Assembly (NCBI RefSeq): GCF_000218545.1
Contig: NC_015671.1
Location: 434,001-498,000, forward strand
Length of the DNA: 64,000 nt
Reading direction: 5' to 3'
DNA from: Cellulomonas gilvus ATCC 13127
GTDB lineage: Bacteria; Actinomycetota; Actinomycetes; Actinomycetales; Cellulomonadaceae
Part shown: one piece after another, positions 55,229 to 63,819 of the stretch
How the letters are laid out: each line of letters begins with the position of its first letter
Position numbering within the stretch: the stretch's first letter is position 1
Position numbers and translations under genes: made by a program
Notes under the pieces: generated by a model
The model's input: only the letters and a program-made list of their open reading frames with translations
Databases searched by the model: none
What the model was told of the DNA's origin: nothing

Positions 55229-56413
55229 TCAGGCGGCGAGCGGGGCGGCCATCTGCGCGGCCGAGGACAGCGCCTCGGGCATCGCGTCGAGGTAGACGCG
55301 CGCGACGTCGCCCGGCTGGAACCCGACCGCGCGGATCGCGTCGTCGTCGGCGGCCTCGTGCGCGAGCGCGGCCTCGAGCGCGGCGCCGTACGGACCGCCC
55401 TCCTGCCGCAGCGCCGCGGCCACGTCCGGCGAGACGCCGGACTGCGCGACGACGGACTCGACCGAGATGTCGAGCGCGGCCGTGACGCCGGACAGCAGGC
55501 CCACGGTGTAGCCGACCTCGTGACCGCTGAGCCGCCAGGTGGCCAGCGCACGCGTGATGACCGTCCACAGCACGTCGACCGCGGCAGGCTGCTGCGCGAG
55601 CATCGACGACGAGACCAGCGCGGACAGCCGCTGCGGTCCGAGCAGACCGACGGCCCGCGAGAGCGAGTCGACGTGGTGGCGGATGCCGGTGCTCGAGGAG
55701 TTGACCGAGCGCAGCACGCGCATCGACAGCTCGGGGTCGATGCCGACCGCGCGCGTGACCTCCGCGTGGTCGGGCATCGGCTGCGCGAGCAGCCGGACGA
55801 GCTCCAGATGCATGCCCTCGCCCGCGGTGAGCGCGCGCCCCGCACCGGCCTCCTGACGGCGCAGGAGCGGTGCCTGCACCAGGTCGCAGCCGAGGTCGCG
55901 TGCGAGCGCGGCGCGTTCGCGCGTGTCACCGTGCAGCCCCACGGTCCACGCGCCGGCGTCCTGCACCTGGGCGATCCGCTCGGCGAGCCGGTCGGGGTCG
56001 TGCCGCAGGTCGATCTTCACCATGTCCGCGAGCGGGAGGAGCGCGCGCTGCGCGAGCGTGTCGGTGTAGGACCCGAGCGCCACGCCGTAGCCGAGCTCGC
56101 GCATGGTCGCGAGCGACTCCTCGGCGTACGCGTGCTTGACCCAGCCCGCGGGCACCTCGAGCACCAGGCTGCGCGGTGCGTCGGGGACCGCGTCCTCGCC
56201 GCGCAGCATCGGGGTCGTCGCCCGCAGGACCACGGCGTGGTCACCGACGACGTCGGCGAGGTCCACCCGGGCGTACTCGGCGGCCACCAGCCGGTCCTCG
56301 GCCGCGGGGGTCATGAGCGGGCTGGCGTCGTCGACGCGCGCGTGCACGGCATAGCCGAACAACGAGCCGTCGGCGTGGACGAGCGCCTGACGCTGGATGA
56401 CGGCGGCGGGCAT
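55229..56413 (-). CDS. EAL-like/HDOD signalling protein (degenerate EAL)
   Basis: 394 aa. The N-terminal ~200 residues are an EAL-like barrel (QRQALVHADGSLFGYAVHAR, MVKIDLRHDP), but the catalytic Glu of the EAL motif is missing, so it should not cleave c-di-GMP. The C-terminal HDOD domain has SMRVLRSVNSS and VGLLGPQRLSALV. Such YuxH-like proteins are signalling adaptors. GGAGG precedes ATG 56413, and a flagellar-sigma promoter lies upstream. Confidence 0.85.
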   Translation of the reverse strand: MPAAVIQRQALVHADGSLFGYAVHARVDDASPLMTPAAEDRLVAAEYARVDLADVVGDHAVVLRATTPMLRGEDAVPDAPRSLVLEVPAGWVKHAYAEESLATMRELGYGVALGSYTDTLAQRALLPLADMVKIDLRHDPDRLAERIAQVQDAGAWTVGLHGDTRERAALARDLGCDLVQAPLLRRQEAGAGRALTAGEGMHLELVRLLAQPMPDHAEVTRAVGIDPELSMRVLRSVNSSSTGIRHHVDSLSRAVGLLGPQRLSALVSSSMLAQQPAAVDVLWTVITRALATWRLSGHEVGYTVGLLSGVTAALDISVESVVAQSGVSPDVAAALRQEGGPYGAALEAALAHEAADDDAIRAVGFQPGDVARVYLDAMPEALSSAAQMAAPLAA

Positions 56414-56452
56414 GGGACCTCCTGGGCCGGAGAGAGTGGGCTGCTGTCCACC

Positions 56453-56479
56453 CCATCGGCAGATGGTCCGCGGAGCTGA
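56453..56479 (-). promoter_or_regulatory. Flagellar-sigma promoter of the EAL-HDOD gene
   Basis: Leftward: TCAG (56479-56476), 15 nt, GCCGATGG (56460-56453). Matches the FliA/WhiG-type spacing, about 33 nt from the predicted start point to ATG 56413. Confidence 0.6.
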
Positions 56480-56500
56480 GCGGTCCGGACGAGTGAACCC

Positions 56501-56911
56501 TCAGGTCAGCGGCGCGCGCAGCGGCCAGTCGGCATCCAGCACGGTCTGCTGCGCGGTCGCGGCGGCCGGGTCGACCACGAGCGGCGCGAGCAGGTTCGCG
56601 GTCGCGGGCTGGTCGGCGGTCGGCGGGTGCACGACGACGAGCAGGCGGCGCTCGCCCTCGGCCGGGACCTCGGGCTCGTACCCCGGGAAGTAGTGCGTGG
56701 GGTCGACGACGAACAGGCGCGTGGCCGGGCCGTCCTGCGAGCGCAGCGTGAACAGGCCGTCGGCCTCGGCGACGGGCTCGAGCACGTAGCGCGTCCGGCC
56801 GGGCAGGCCCGGCAGCGGCTCGGTGAGCGTGAGCGCGGCGGGCACCTCGGTGCCGCCCAGCGTGACGAGGGCGCGGTCGGCGGGTGTGCCGAGCATGGCG
56901 GCCGGGCTCAT
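56501..56911 (-). CDS. fliW: Flagellar assembly factor FliW
   Basis: 136 aa. FliW binds flagellin and, where present, antagonises the translational repressor CsrA. The family features LTEPLPGLPGRTRYVLEPV and FVVDPTHYFPGYEP are visible. ATG 56911 overlaps the flgL stop (ATGA). A csrA gene, often directly downstream in other genomes, is not here; the EAL-HDOD gene follows instead. Confidence 0.88.
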   Translation of the reverse strand: MSPAAMLGTPADRALVTLGGTEVPAALTLTEPLPGLPGRTRYVLEPVAEADGLFTLRSQDGPATRLFVVDPTHYFPGYEPEVPAEGERRLLVVVHPPTADQPATANLLAPLVVDPAAATAQQTVLDADWPLRAPLT

Positions 56912-57786
56912 CGCAGGAAGTCCAGGAGCGTGGGCTGCAGGACCTTGGCGGCCGCACCGAGCGCGCCCTTGTAGGCGACCTCCTGCGACTGCAGCTCGAG
57001 GATGACCTCGGCCAGGTCCACGTCCTCGATGCCCGAGATGCGGGCCTTGGTCTCGACGTCGCGTGCCGCGAGCGTCTCCTGCGTCTCCATGATGCTCTTG
57101 TGCCGTGCGCCGACCCCGGCGAGCTGGGTCACCATCGACTCGAGCCGGTCGTCGATCGCGTCGAGGTGCGGCGTGGGGTCCGTGCCGGCCCGCAGGCTCG
57201 CGGAGATCGTGTCGAGGAGCGCGAACACCGAACCGGCGCCCGTCCCGTAGACCGCGGCGCCGTCGCCGTCGACCCGGACCGTCGTCGTGGAGCTCACGCG
57301 CCGCTCGACCGAGGACCCCGTCCCGCTCCATGCGTACGCGGAGTCGAACGCGGCGGGCGCGTCCGACGTGCCCGCGAACACCGAGCGGCCCACGTACGTG
57401 GTGTTGGCCTGCGAGAGCAGCTGCGTGCGCAGCGTGTCGACCTCGTCGGCCAGCGCGTCGAGCGACGTCTGGCCGAGGGCCCCGTTGCCGCCGCGGACCG
57501 TGAGGTCGCGCGCCTGGCGCAGCGCGGCGAGCGAGGAGGAGATCGCGGTGTCGACCGTCTGGAGCCACGAGCCCGCGTCGGCCGCGTTGCGCTGGTACTG
57601 CGTGTCCGCACGCTGCTCGCCGCGCAGCCGCAGCACGTCCGAGGTGGCCGAGGGGTCGTCCGACGGGACGTTGACCTTCTTGCCGCTCGACATCTTGTTC
57701 TGCAGGTCGGCCATCGCGGTCAGGTTGCCCTGCAGGTTCGCGAGCGTGCTGCGCTGCACCGTCTGGTGCGTGACGCGCGAGATCAT
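56908..57786 (-). CDS. flgL: Flagellar hook-filament junction protein FlgL
   Basis: 292 aa. N-terminal helix ISRVTHQTVQRSTLANLQGN, then NKMSSGKKVNVPSDDPSATS, the FlgL/flagellin D0 signature, and C-terminal helix LQSQEVAYKGALGAAAKVLQ with a LLDFLR end. It sits between FlgK and the filament. Only 9 bp separate it from flgK upstream. Confidence 0.93.
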   Translation of the reverse strand: MISRVTHQTVQRSTLANLQGNLTAMADLQNKMSSGKKVNVPSDDPSATSDVLRLRGEQRADTQYQRNAADAGSWLQTVDTAISSSLAALRQARDLTVRGGNGALGQTSLDALADEVDTLRTQLLSQANTTYVGRSVFAGTSDAPAAFDSAYAWSGTGSSVERRVSSTTTVRVDGDGAAVYGTGAGSVFALLDTISASLRAGTDPTPHLDAIDDRLESMVTQLAGVGARHKSIMETQETLAARDVETKARISGIEDVDLAEVILELQSQEVAYKGALGAAAKVLQPTLLDFLR

Positions 57787-57795
57787 GGCTGGCTC

Positions 57796-59229
57796 CTATC
57801 GGCCGACGACGCCGGTGCGGTTGATGAGGGTGTCGAGCATCTCGTCGATCGCCGTCAGGACGCGGGCCGCGCCCTCGTACGCCCGCTGGAACGCGAGCAT
57901 GTTGACGGTCTCCTCGTCGGTGTCGACGCTCGCCTGCGCGAGCTGCTGCTGGACGGCCGTGGTGCGGGCCGCCTCCGCGACGGTCGCGCGGGACGTGGCG
58001 CTCGCGGATCGGACGCCCAGGTCCACGACGGTCTCGCTCCACACCGCGTCGGGACCCCCGGCGGCGGTGCCGAGCTTGCCGATGAGGTCCGCGACCGAGC
58101 CGTCGTGCGCGCCCGCGCCCGCGGTCGCGACCGCGACGTCGGACGGCGCGGAGATCGCGACCGTGAGGCCGAGCGCCGCGGGCTTGCCGGGCGTGAACGT
58201 GAAGAAGTCGCCGCCGGGCGTGCCGTCGGAGCGCACCGCCGTGCCGTGCAGCGCGTTGACCTTCGTCGCGATCGTCGTCGCGAGCGTGTCGTAGCGGGCC
58301 GCGGCCTCGGCGAGCACGCCGCCCGAGCCGCTGCCGTCCGCGGGGGCCAGCACCGACAGCAGGCCGGCCACGCGGCCGCCGGACAGCGCGGCGCTCTGCG
58401 TCGGGCGCTCGGCCCACACGACGTCGACGCCCACGGCGGGGCTGCCGGTCACCTGGTCGAACGCGGTGGCGCCCGAGACCGCGAGCGCGTTGACGCGCTT
58501 GCCGCTGACGAGCGTGTTGCCGCCCACCAGGACGTCGACCGTGCCGTCCGCGCGGATGTCGGCGGACGCGCCGACCAGCTGCGAGAGCTGCGTGACGAGC
58601 AGGTCGCGCTGATCGGCGAGCTCGTGCGCGGTGGCGCCGGACGCCGTGATCGACGCGATGCGCTCGTTGAGGTCCGCGATGTTCGCGGCGGCGGTGTTGA
58701 CCTGGTCCACGAGCGCGACCGCGGTCGAGCGCGACTGGCTCCACTGCGTGGCGACGTCGGAGTAGAGCGTGCCCACGCGCGTCGCGACGTCACGCGACGA
58801 CTCGAGCAGCACGGCGCGGTTGGCGTTCTTGTCGGGGTAGTTGCCGACCTCCTGCCACGCGGCCCACATGTCCGACAGCTGGGTGGACAGCCCCGTCTTG
58901 CCCGGCTCCCCGAGCGACTTCTCGAGCGTCGTGTAGGCCTCGGCCCGCGCCGCGAGGAAGGACGACGAGGACGTCGTCGCGCGCAGGCGCGCGTCGAGGA
59001 AGACGTCGGCCAGGCGGTCGACGCTGCTGACGCGCGTGCCCTGCCCGATGCCGTCGTTGGTGGAGAACATGGACGGCACCTGCACTCCCGAGACCGGCGA
59101 CATCGTCGCGCGCTGGCGGGTGTAGCCCACGGTGTTGGCGTTGGCGATGTTCTGGCCGGCGACGTCGAGCGCCTGCCGCTGCGCGATCAGCGAGCTCAGC
59201 GCGGTGCCGAGCCCGGAGAAGGTGCTCAC
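57796..59229 (-). CDS. flgK: Flagellar hook-associated protein FlgK
   Basis: 477 aa. N-terminus with the rod/hook motif ALDVAGQNIANANTVGYTRQ; C-terminus NMLAFQRAYEGAARVLTAID with LDTLINRTG, both diagnostic. FlgK is the first hook-filament junction protein. GTG 59229 gives the standard start. Second gene of the flgN-flgK-flgL-fliW operon. Confidence 0.94.
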   Translation of the reverse strand: MSTFSGLGTALSSLIAQRQALDVAGQNIANANTVGYTRQRATMSPVSGVQVPSMFSTNDGIGQGTRVSSVDRLADVFLDARLRATTSSSSFLAARAEAYTTLEKSLGEPGKTGLSTQLSDMWAAWQEVGNYPDKNANRAVLLESSRDVATRVGTLYSDVATQWSQSRSTAVALVDQVNTAAANIADLNERIASITASGATAHELADQRDLLVTQLSQLVGASADIRADGTVDVLVGGNTLVSGKRVNALAVSGATAFDQVTGSPAVGVDVVWAERPTQSAALSGGRVAGLLSVLAPADGSGSGGVLAEAAARYDTLATTIATKVNALHGTAVRSDGTPGGDFFTFTPGKPAALGLTVAISAPSDVAVATAGAGAHDGSVADLIGKLGTAAGGPDAVWSETVVDLGVRSASATSRATVAEAARTTAVQQQLAQASVDTDEETVNMLAFQRAYEGAARVLTAIDEMLDTLINRTGVVGR

Positions 59230-59270
59230 GGTCGGTGTCCTCCTGGTCCCGCCTCGCGGCGGATCGTGGG

Positions 59271-59750
59271 TCAGAGAGTGCGGTCGACGAGCAGCGCGTC
59301 GGCGGCGGTGCCGGCGCTGCGGCCGGAGCCGTCGTAGGTGTGGACGTCGTGCAGCGACGCGAGCGTCTCCTGCGTGGCGCGGTGCGACATCGCGAGGAGC
59401 TCGCGGTTGCCGTCGGCGAGCTGGGAGATCTCCGCGGTGAGCGAGGCGAACGAGTCGCGGTGCTGGCGGAGCAGCTCGTCCCAGGGGGCGGGCGCGGCGT
59501 CGGCCAGGTCGGCGAGCGCGGCGCCGTCGGGCAGGCCGAGCTCGGCGCACGCGGCGGAGGCCTCGACCGAACGACCGAGCTCCGCGTCGCGGATCTGGGA
59601 GAGCACGGCCTCGACCTCACGCGTCGCGTGAGCCAGCCAGCGGGTGCGGCCCGCGGTGAGCAGCAGCTGCTCCTCCTCGAGCTTGAACAGCAGCAGCTCG
59701 AGCAGCGTGCGCTCGTGCCAGAGCACCTCGGACAGGGCGTCGAGGGCCAT
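59271..59750 (-). CDS. flgN: FlgN-type export chaperone
   Basis: 159 aa, helical, Leu/Glu-rich. LWHERTLLELLLFKLEEEQL at the N-terminus and a long amphipathic C-terminal half fit FlgN, the export chaperone of FlgK and FlgL, which follow directly. Start ATG 59750. Confidence 0.85.
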   Translation of the reverse strand: MALDALSEVLWHERTLLELLLFKLEEEQLLLTAGRTRWLAHATREVEAVLSQIRDAELGRSVEASAACAELGLPDGAALADLADAAPAPWDELLRQHRDSFASLTAEISQLADGNRELLAMSHRATQETLASLHDVHTYDGSGRSAGTAADALLVDRTL

Positions 59751-59809
59751 GTGTCAGAACCTCCTTAGCGGGCCGCGCCGGCGATGTGGAGCAGCCCGGC
59801 CTCGAACGC

Positions 59810-59836
59810 ACCTATCGGCAGGGGCGTCCGGTTGCT
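59810..59836 (-). promoter_or_regulatory. Flagellar-sigma promoter of flgN-flgK-flgL-fliW
   Basis: Leftward: TCAG (59836-59833), 15 nt, GCCGATAG (59817-59810), about 50 nt before the flgN start. Confidence 0.65.
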
Positions 59837-59973
59837 GAATGCTCGCGTGGATCTGGTGGCATTGTGCCGTCGCAACCGGGTGATGGACAGGTGGGAGCGC
59901 GACCTTCGGACGTTCCAGACAACGCTCTGACCTGGACGCCCGTCCACTTTCGTCGTTCGTCGACCAAAGTCCC

Positions 59974-59989
59974 TGTGACGTACGTCACA
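59974..59989. promoter_or_regulatory. Perfect CRP/GlxR-type site
   Basis: TGTGACGTACGTCACA is a 16-bp perfect palindrome and fits the actinobacterial CRP/GlxR consensus TGTGA-NNTANN-TCACA at every fixed position. It lies 177 bp before the sigma-gene GTG. Confidence 0.75.
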
Positions 59990-60016
59990 CACGTAGGACG
60001 TAGGTCCTTGCACCTA

Positions 60017-60036
60017 GACAAGTGTCCAGACTTGTC
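60017..60036. promoter_or_regulatory. Perfect 7-bp inverted repeat, possible operator
   Basis: GACAAGT (60017-60023), 6 nt, ACTTGTC (60030-60036). A 20-bp symmetric site downstream of the CRP-type site; the binding protein is unknown. Confidence 0.5.
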
Positions 60037-60129
60037 TTTGCGCAGGTCGCCACGCTTCCACGCCCGAATCGTTCCGATGAGTCATGGGGACGTGAACATG
60101 TGAGCGCGAAAACGGGATCGAGTTTTGAT

Positions 60130-60157
60130 TCAAGCCGACACTCCGAAGCGCCGACCC
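60130..60157 (+). promoter_or_regulatory. Weak flagellar-type promoter, possible sigma autoregulation
   Basis: TCAA (60130-60133), 16 nt, GCCGACCC (60150-60157), 8 nt before GTG 60166. It differs from the three better sites by one spacer base and GAC for GAT, so it is tentative. Confidence 0.3.
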
Positions 60158-60165
60158 CCTTTCTC

Positions 60166-61029
60166 GTGAGCCACGACATCGACCGCGACGCCCTCGTCGT
60201 CCAGAACCTCGCCCTCGTCGGCTATGCCGTCAGCGAGATGCTCCGTCGCGTCCCGCCGACGGTCTCCCGCGACGAGCTGGCGTCCGCCGGCAGCCTCGCT
60301 CTGGTGCTCGCGGCGCGCTCCTACGACCCGAGCACGGGCGTGCCGTTCGCGCGCTACGCCTCGCTGCGGATCCGGGGCGCGCTCGTCGACGAGCTGCGGT
60401 CGATGGACTGGGCGAGCCGTGGTGCGCGTACCCGCGTGCGTGAGCTGGCCGCCGCGAGCGAGCGGCTCACCGCCGCCATGGGTCGCCCGCCGACGCGTGA
60501 GGAGCTCGCGTCCGCGCTGGGCACCCAGGTGTCGCAGGTCGACGAGGTGCGCAGCGACGCCGCGCGTCGCGTGCTCTCGATCGACGCCGGCGACGGCCCG
60601 AGCATCGTCGACCTGGTCGTCGACGCCGGTCAGACGCCCGAGCAGGCCGTCCTGGCCGGTGAGCGGCTGCGCTGGCTGCGCGCGAGCGTGGACACGCTGC
60701 CCGAGCGGCTGCGCGTCGTGGTGCGCGGGATCTTCCTCGAGGACCGCTCCGTGGCCGAGCTGGCCGAGGAGCTGGGCGTCACGCAGTCCCGGATCAGCCA
60801 GCTGCGCACCGAGGCCCTCGGGCTGCTGCGCGACGGCATGAACACGCACCTGGACCCTGACCTGGTGACCCCGGCCGAGCGGCCCGACGGTGTGGCCGAG
60901 CGCCGCCGTCAGGCCTACTTCGCGTCCATCGCGGCGCGCACCGCGCAGTACGCGGCCGCCGAACGCCTGTCGTTCGTGCCCCAGCCGTCGCAGCCGGCCG
61001 TCGTGCGCGAGCACGCGTCCACGGCCTGA
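60166..61029 (+). CDS. FliA/WhiG-family flagellar sigma factor
   Basis: 287 aa. Region 2 includes ASAGSLALVLAARSYDPSTG, VPFARYASLRIRGALVDELR and SMDWASRGAR; region 3 GRPPTREELASALGTQVSQV; region 4 LPERLRVVVRGIFLEDRSVA then ELGVTQSRISQLRTEAL. The absence of an acidic region 1.1 fits group 3 sigma factors. The GTG 60166 is preferred because upstream in-frame codons have non-coding usage. It should read the TCA-N15-GCCGAT promoters next to it. Confidence 0.88.
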   Translation: MSHDIDRDALVVQNLALVGYAVSEMLRRVPPTVSRDELASAGSLALVLAARSYDPSTGVPFARYASLRIRGALVDELRSMDWASRGARTRVRELAAASERLTAAMGRPPTREELASALGTQVSQVDEVRSDAARRVLSIDAGDGPSIVDLVVDAGQTPEQAVLAGERLRWLRASVDTLPERLRVVVRGIFLEDRSVAELAEELGVTQSRISQLRTEALGLLRDGMNTHLDPDLVTPAERPDGVAERRRQAYFASIAARTAQYAAAERLSFVPQPSQPAVVREHASTA

Positions 61030-61062
61030 CGAGAAAGCTCGCAGATTCGTCTCGAGAAAACC

Positions 61063-61089
61063 TCATCACCCGGGATCGACCGCCGATTC
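61063..61089 (+). promoter_or_regulatory. Flagellar-sigma promoter of the flagellin gene
   Basis: TCAT (61063-61066), 15 nt, GCCGATTC (61082-61089), about 50 nt before the flagellin start; AAGGAGG (61129-61135) is a strong ribosome binding site 9 nt before ATG 61145. Confidence 0.65.
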
Positions 61090-61144
61090 GGAAGGTGTGC
61101 CCACGGAAGGGCTGACCTGACCCGACTCAAGGAGGAAGATCACG

Positions 61145-62284
61145 ATGGGTCTCTCGATCAACAACAACATCGCGGCGCTGAACTCGTACCGCAACCTGTC
61201 CAGCACGCAGAACGACCTGAGCAAGTCCCTCGAGAAGCTCTCGAGCGGCCTGCGCATCAACCGGGCCGCGGACGACGCTGCCGGTCTCGCGATCTCCGAG
61301 GGCCTGCGCGCCCAGATCGGCGGCACCAAGCAGGCCGTCCGTAACGCGCAGGACGGCATCTCCGTCGTGCAGACCGCTGAGGGCGCGCTCACCGAGACGC
61401 ACTCGATCCTCCAGCGCATGCGCACGCTGTCGGTCCAGGCCGGCAACGACGGTGGTCTGTCGAACTCCGCCAAGTCCAACATCCAGGACGAGATGGACCA
61501 GCTCAAGACCGAGCTGACCCGCATCGCCGACACCACGCAGTTCAACGGCACCAAGCTGCTGAACGGCAACTACAACGGCACGTTCCAGGTCGGCGCCAAC
61601 ACCGCGGCTGCCGACAAGATCTCGGTGGACCTGACCGGTTCCTCGATGGGCGCGGTCGGCCTGGGCGTCGACGGCGTGAACGTGACCAACACGGGCACCT
61701 CGTGGACCGCGGACGTCGACCTGGCCGCGGCCGTGGCTCCGTCGGGTGCCGTCGGTGCGCTGTCGATCACCACGGCGGCGGGCGTGACCAACCTGGCCCT
61801 GGACCTGACGGCCTGGGACACGACGGGCACCTCTGACGCAGCCAAGGCGAACCACGCGCTCCTGAACGACGAGCTCTCGAAGGCGGTCTCCTCGACCAAC
61901 TTCAGCGCGTCGGTCGACTCCTACGGCAAGGTGACCATCGGCGGCGCCGGCATCACCGCCGCCTCGGCGCTCACGGTCGCCGCGGCCAGCACCCCGGGCT
62001 CCGGCTCGGCGGACGCGGCGATCAACTCGATCGACGCGGCCATCACCAAGGTGTCGGGCGTCCGCTCGCAGCTCGGTGCCGTGCAGAACCGCTTCGACCA
62101 CACCATCAACAACCTCAACGTCGCGGTCGAGAACCTGTCCGCCTCGGAGAGCCGCGTCCGCGACACGGACATGGCGCAGGAGATGGTGTCCTTCACCCGC
62201 TCGCAGATCCTCTCGCAGGCGGGCACCGCGATGCTGGCCCAGGCCAAGTCGCTCCCCCAGAGCGTCCTGCAGCTCCTGCAGTGA
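61145..62284 (+). CDS. fliC: Flagellin
   Basis: 379 aa. Conserved N-terminal D0/D1: MGLSINNNIAALNSYRNLS, KLSSGLRINRAADDAAGLAI, and C-terminal D0: DTDMAQEMVSFTRSQILSQA ending SLPQSVLQLLQ. The central ~110 residues are the variable surface domain, here short and Thr/Ala-rich. It polymerises into the filament. Followed by a strong terminator, so it is a single-gene transcript. Confidence 0.96.
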   Translation: MGLSINNNIAALNSYRNLSSTQNDLSKSLEKLSSGLRINRAADDAAGLAISEGLRAQIGGTKQAVRNAQDGISVVQTAEGALTETHSILQRMRTLSVQAGNDGGLSNSAKSNIQDEMDQLKTELTRIADTTQFNGTKLLNGNYNGTFQVGANTAAADKISVDLTGSSMGAVGLGVDGVNVTNTGTSWTADVDLAAAVAPSGAVGALSITTAAGVTNLALDLTAWDTTGTSDAAKANHALLNDELSKAVSSTNFSASVDSYGKVTIGGAGITAASALTVAAASTPGSGSADAAINSIDAAITKVSGVRSQLGAVQNRFDHTINNLNVAVENLSASESRVRDTDMAQEMVSFTRSQILSQAGTAMLAQAKSLPQSVLQLLQ

Positions 62285-62317
62285 CCCTCGCTCCGGTCTC
62301 CTGACCGGACCCGGACT

Positions 62318-62358
62318 CGGGTGCACGGCCGGATCCCCCATCCCCGGCCGTGCACCCG
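62318..62358 (+). terminator. Strong hairpin terminator after flagellin
   Basis: Perfect 15-bp arms CGGGTGCACGGCCGG (62318-62332) and CCGGCCGTGCACCCG (62344-62358), extended by one T-A pair. Confidence 0.85.
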
Positions 62359-62420
62359 AACCGCTTTCCCCGCACGGCACCTGATCGAACGAGCAGCACC
62401 GAACGAGCACTGGAGCAGAC

Positions 62421-63803
62421 ATGGCGGCGATCGACGGCCTGGTCAGCGGTCTGCAGACCGCCGACCTCATCGACAGCCTCATCACGTTGCAGTCGGGCAC
62501 GCAGTCGCTCCTCAAGAACAAGCAGTCCACCGCGAGCTCGCTCGTCACCGCGCTGCAGTCGCTCAACACCAAGGTCGCCTCGCTCGCCGAGCACGCCGCC
62601 AAGGTCGCCAAGCCCGCGTCCTGGGACGCGGTCACGGCCACCGCGAGCGACAAGTCCGTCACCGCCACGGCGGGTGCGGGCGCCCAGCCCGCGACGCTGT
62701 CGTTCCGGGTCGGCGCGGTCGCCGCGTCGCAGTCCTCGCTCGTGACGCTCCCGGCGGCCGGACAGTACGGCTCGGCGACGCCCACGTTCACGATCACGCG
62801 CAACGGCGAGACCACCAGCGTGACCGCCGCGAGCACGTCGGTCCCGGACATCGTCGAGGCGTTCAACGCATCCGACACGGGTGTGCGGGCGACCGCCGTC
62901 AAGGTCCCCGAGCTCGACGCCGGCGGTGTGCCGACCGGCGCCAGCACCTACGTGCTGCAGCTCACGGGCACCGAGACCGGCGCCGCGAACTCGTTCTCCC
63001 TGACGTACACGGGCGCGTCCGGGCAGGAGCCCGCCGCGCTCGAGCAGGTCCGCGCGGCGTCCGACGCGTCCCTCACGCTGTTCCCGGGATCGTCCGCGCA
63101 GCGCACGCTCACGTCGGCGAGCAACACGTTCGACGACCTCATGACCGGGGTCGACGTCACCGTCTCGGCCGTGACCGCCGCGGACGCCGCACCGGTCACG
63201 GTGAGCGTGGCCGCGGACTCGAGCGCGCTGCGCTCGCTCGCCTCGGGCCTGGTCACCAACCTCTCGACGGTGCTCACGGAGATCAGCTCGCGCACCGCGT
63301 CCAAGACCACGACCGCCAGCGACGGCGGCACGGTGGTCACCGGTGGCCTGTTCTCCGGCAACGCCACCATCCGCATGCTGCAGCAGACGATCCTCGAGCA
63401 GGCCTCGGCCCCCGTCGGCGGCGTCTCACCGTCCGACGTCGGCGTCGTGATCGGCCGCGACGGCACGTTCACGTTCGACCAGACGAAGTTCGACGCCGCG
63501 CTCGCGGCCGACCCCGCCAAGGTCGAGGCCGTGCTGACCGGCATCGCCAAGAACCTGGCGGCCACCGCCAAGGGTGCATCCGACTCCGGCACGGGCACGC
63601 TGTCCGTGACGGTCCAGTCGCAGCAGTCGCTCGTCAAGGACCTCGGTGAGCAGATCACCGACTGGGACGACCGCCTCGCGGCCCGCCGCGTCGCGCTCGA
63701 GCGCCAGTACGCGAGCCTCGAGACCGCGCTGTCCAGCCTGCAGTCCCAGTCCAGCTACCTCGCGAGCCAGATCGCCGCGCTGACGGCGTCGTCGTCGAGC
63801 TGA
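62421..63803 (+). CDS. fliD: Flagellar cap protein FliD (HAP2)
   Basis: 460 aa. N-terminal FliD domain AAIDGLVSGLQTADLIDSLI; a beta-rich middle; C-terminal coiled-coil with VKDLGEQITDWDDRLAARRV, ERQYASLETALSSLQSQSSY. It caps the filament and folds incoming flagellin. No clear flagellar-sigma promoter is seen before it; a 10-bp direct repeat CGAACGAGCA occurs at about 62385-62408. Confidence 0.93.
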   Translation: MAAIDGLVSGLQTADLIDSLITLQSGTQSLLKNKQSTASSLVTALQSLNTKVASLAEHAAKVAKPASWDAVTATASDKSVTATAGAGAQPATLSFRVGAVAASQSSLVTLPAAGQYGSATPTFTITRNGETTSVTAASTSVPDIVEAFNASDTGVRATAVKVPELDAGGVPTGASTYVLQLTGTETGAANSFSLTYTGASGQEPAALEQVRAASDASLTLFPGSSAQRTLTSASNTFDDLMTGVDVTVSAVTAADAAPVTVSVAADSSALRSLASGLVTNLSTVLTEISSRTASKTTTASDGGTVVTGGLFSGNATIRMLQQTILEQASAPVGGVSPSDVGVVIGRDGTFTFDQTKFDAALAADPAKVEAVLTGIAKNLAATAKGASDSGTGTLSVTVQSQQSLVKDLGEQITDWDDRLAARRVALERQYASLETALSSLQSQSSYLASQIAALTASSSS

Positions 63804-63819
63804 CACTTCAGGAGGAGCC

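Larger units (their letters stand above)
59751..60165. other. Divergent flagellar control region
   Basis: 415 bp between flgN and the sigma gene, clearly poorer in GC than its neighbours. It holds the flgN-operon promoter (59810-59836), a CRP/GlxR-type palindrome (59974-59989), an inverted repeat (60017-60036) and a possible sigma-gene promoter (60130-60157). Open frames through it have non-coding codon usage (AGT, TTT, GAT, TCA, AAA). Confidence 0.7.

Noticed and set aside
60022..60165. N-terminal extension of the flagellar sigma factor
   Set aside because: Codon usage there is AT-rich and non-coding, and the segment carries the inverted repeat and promoter-like sites.
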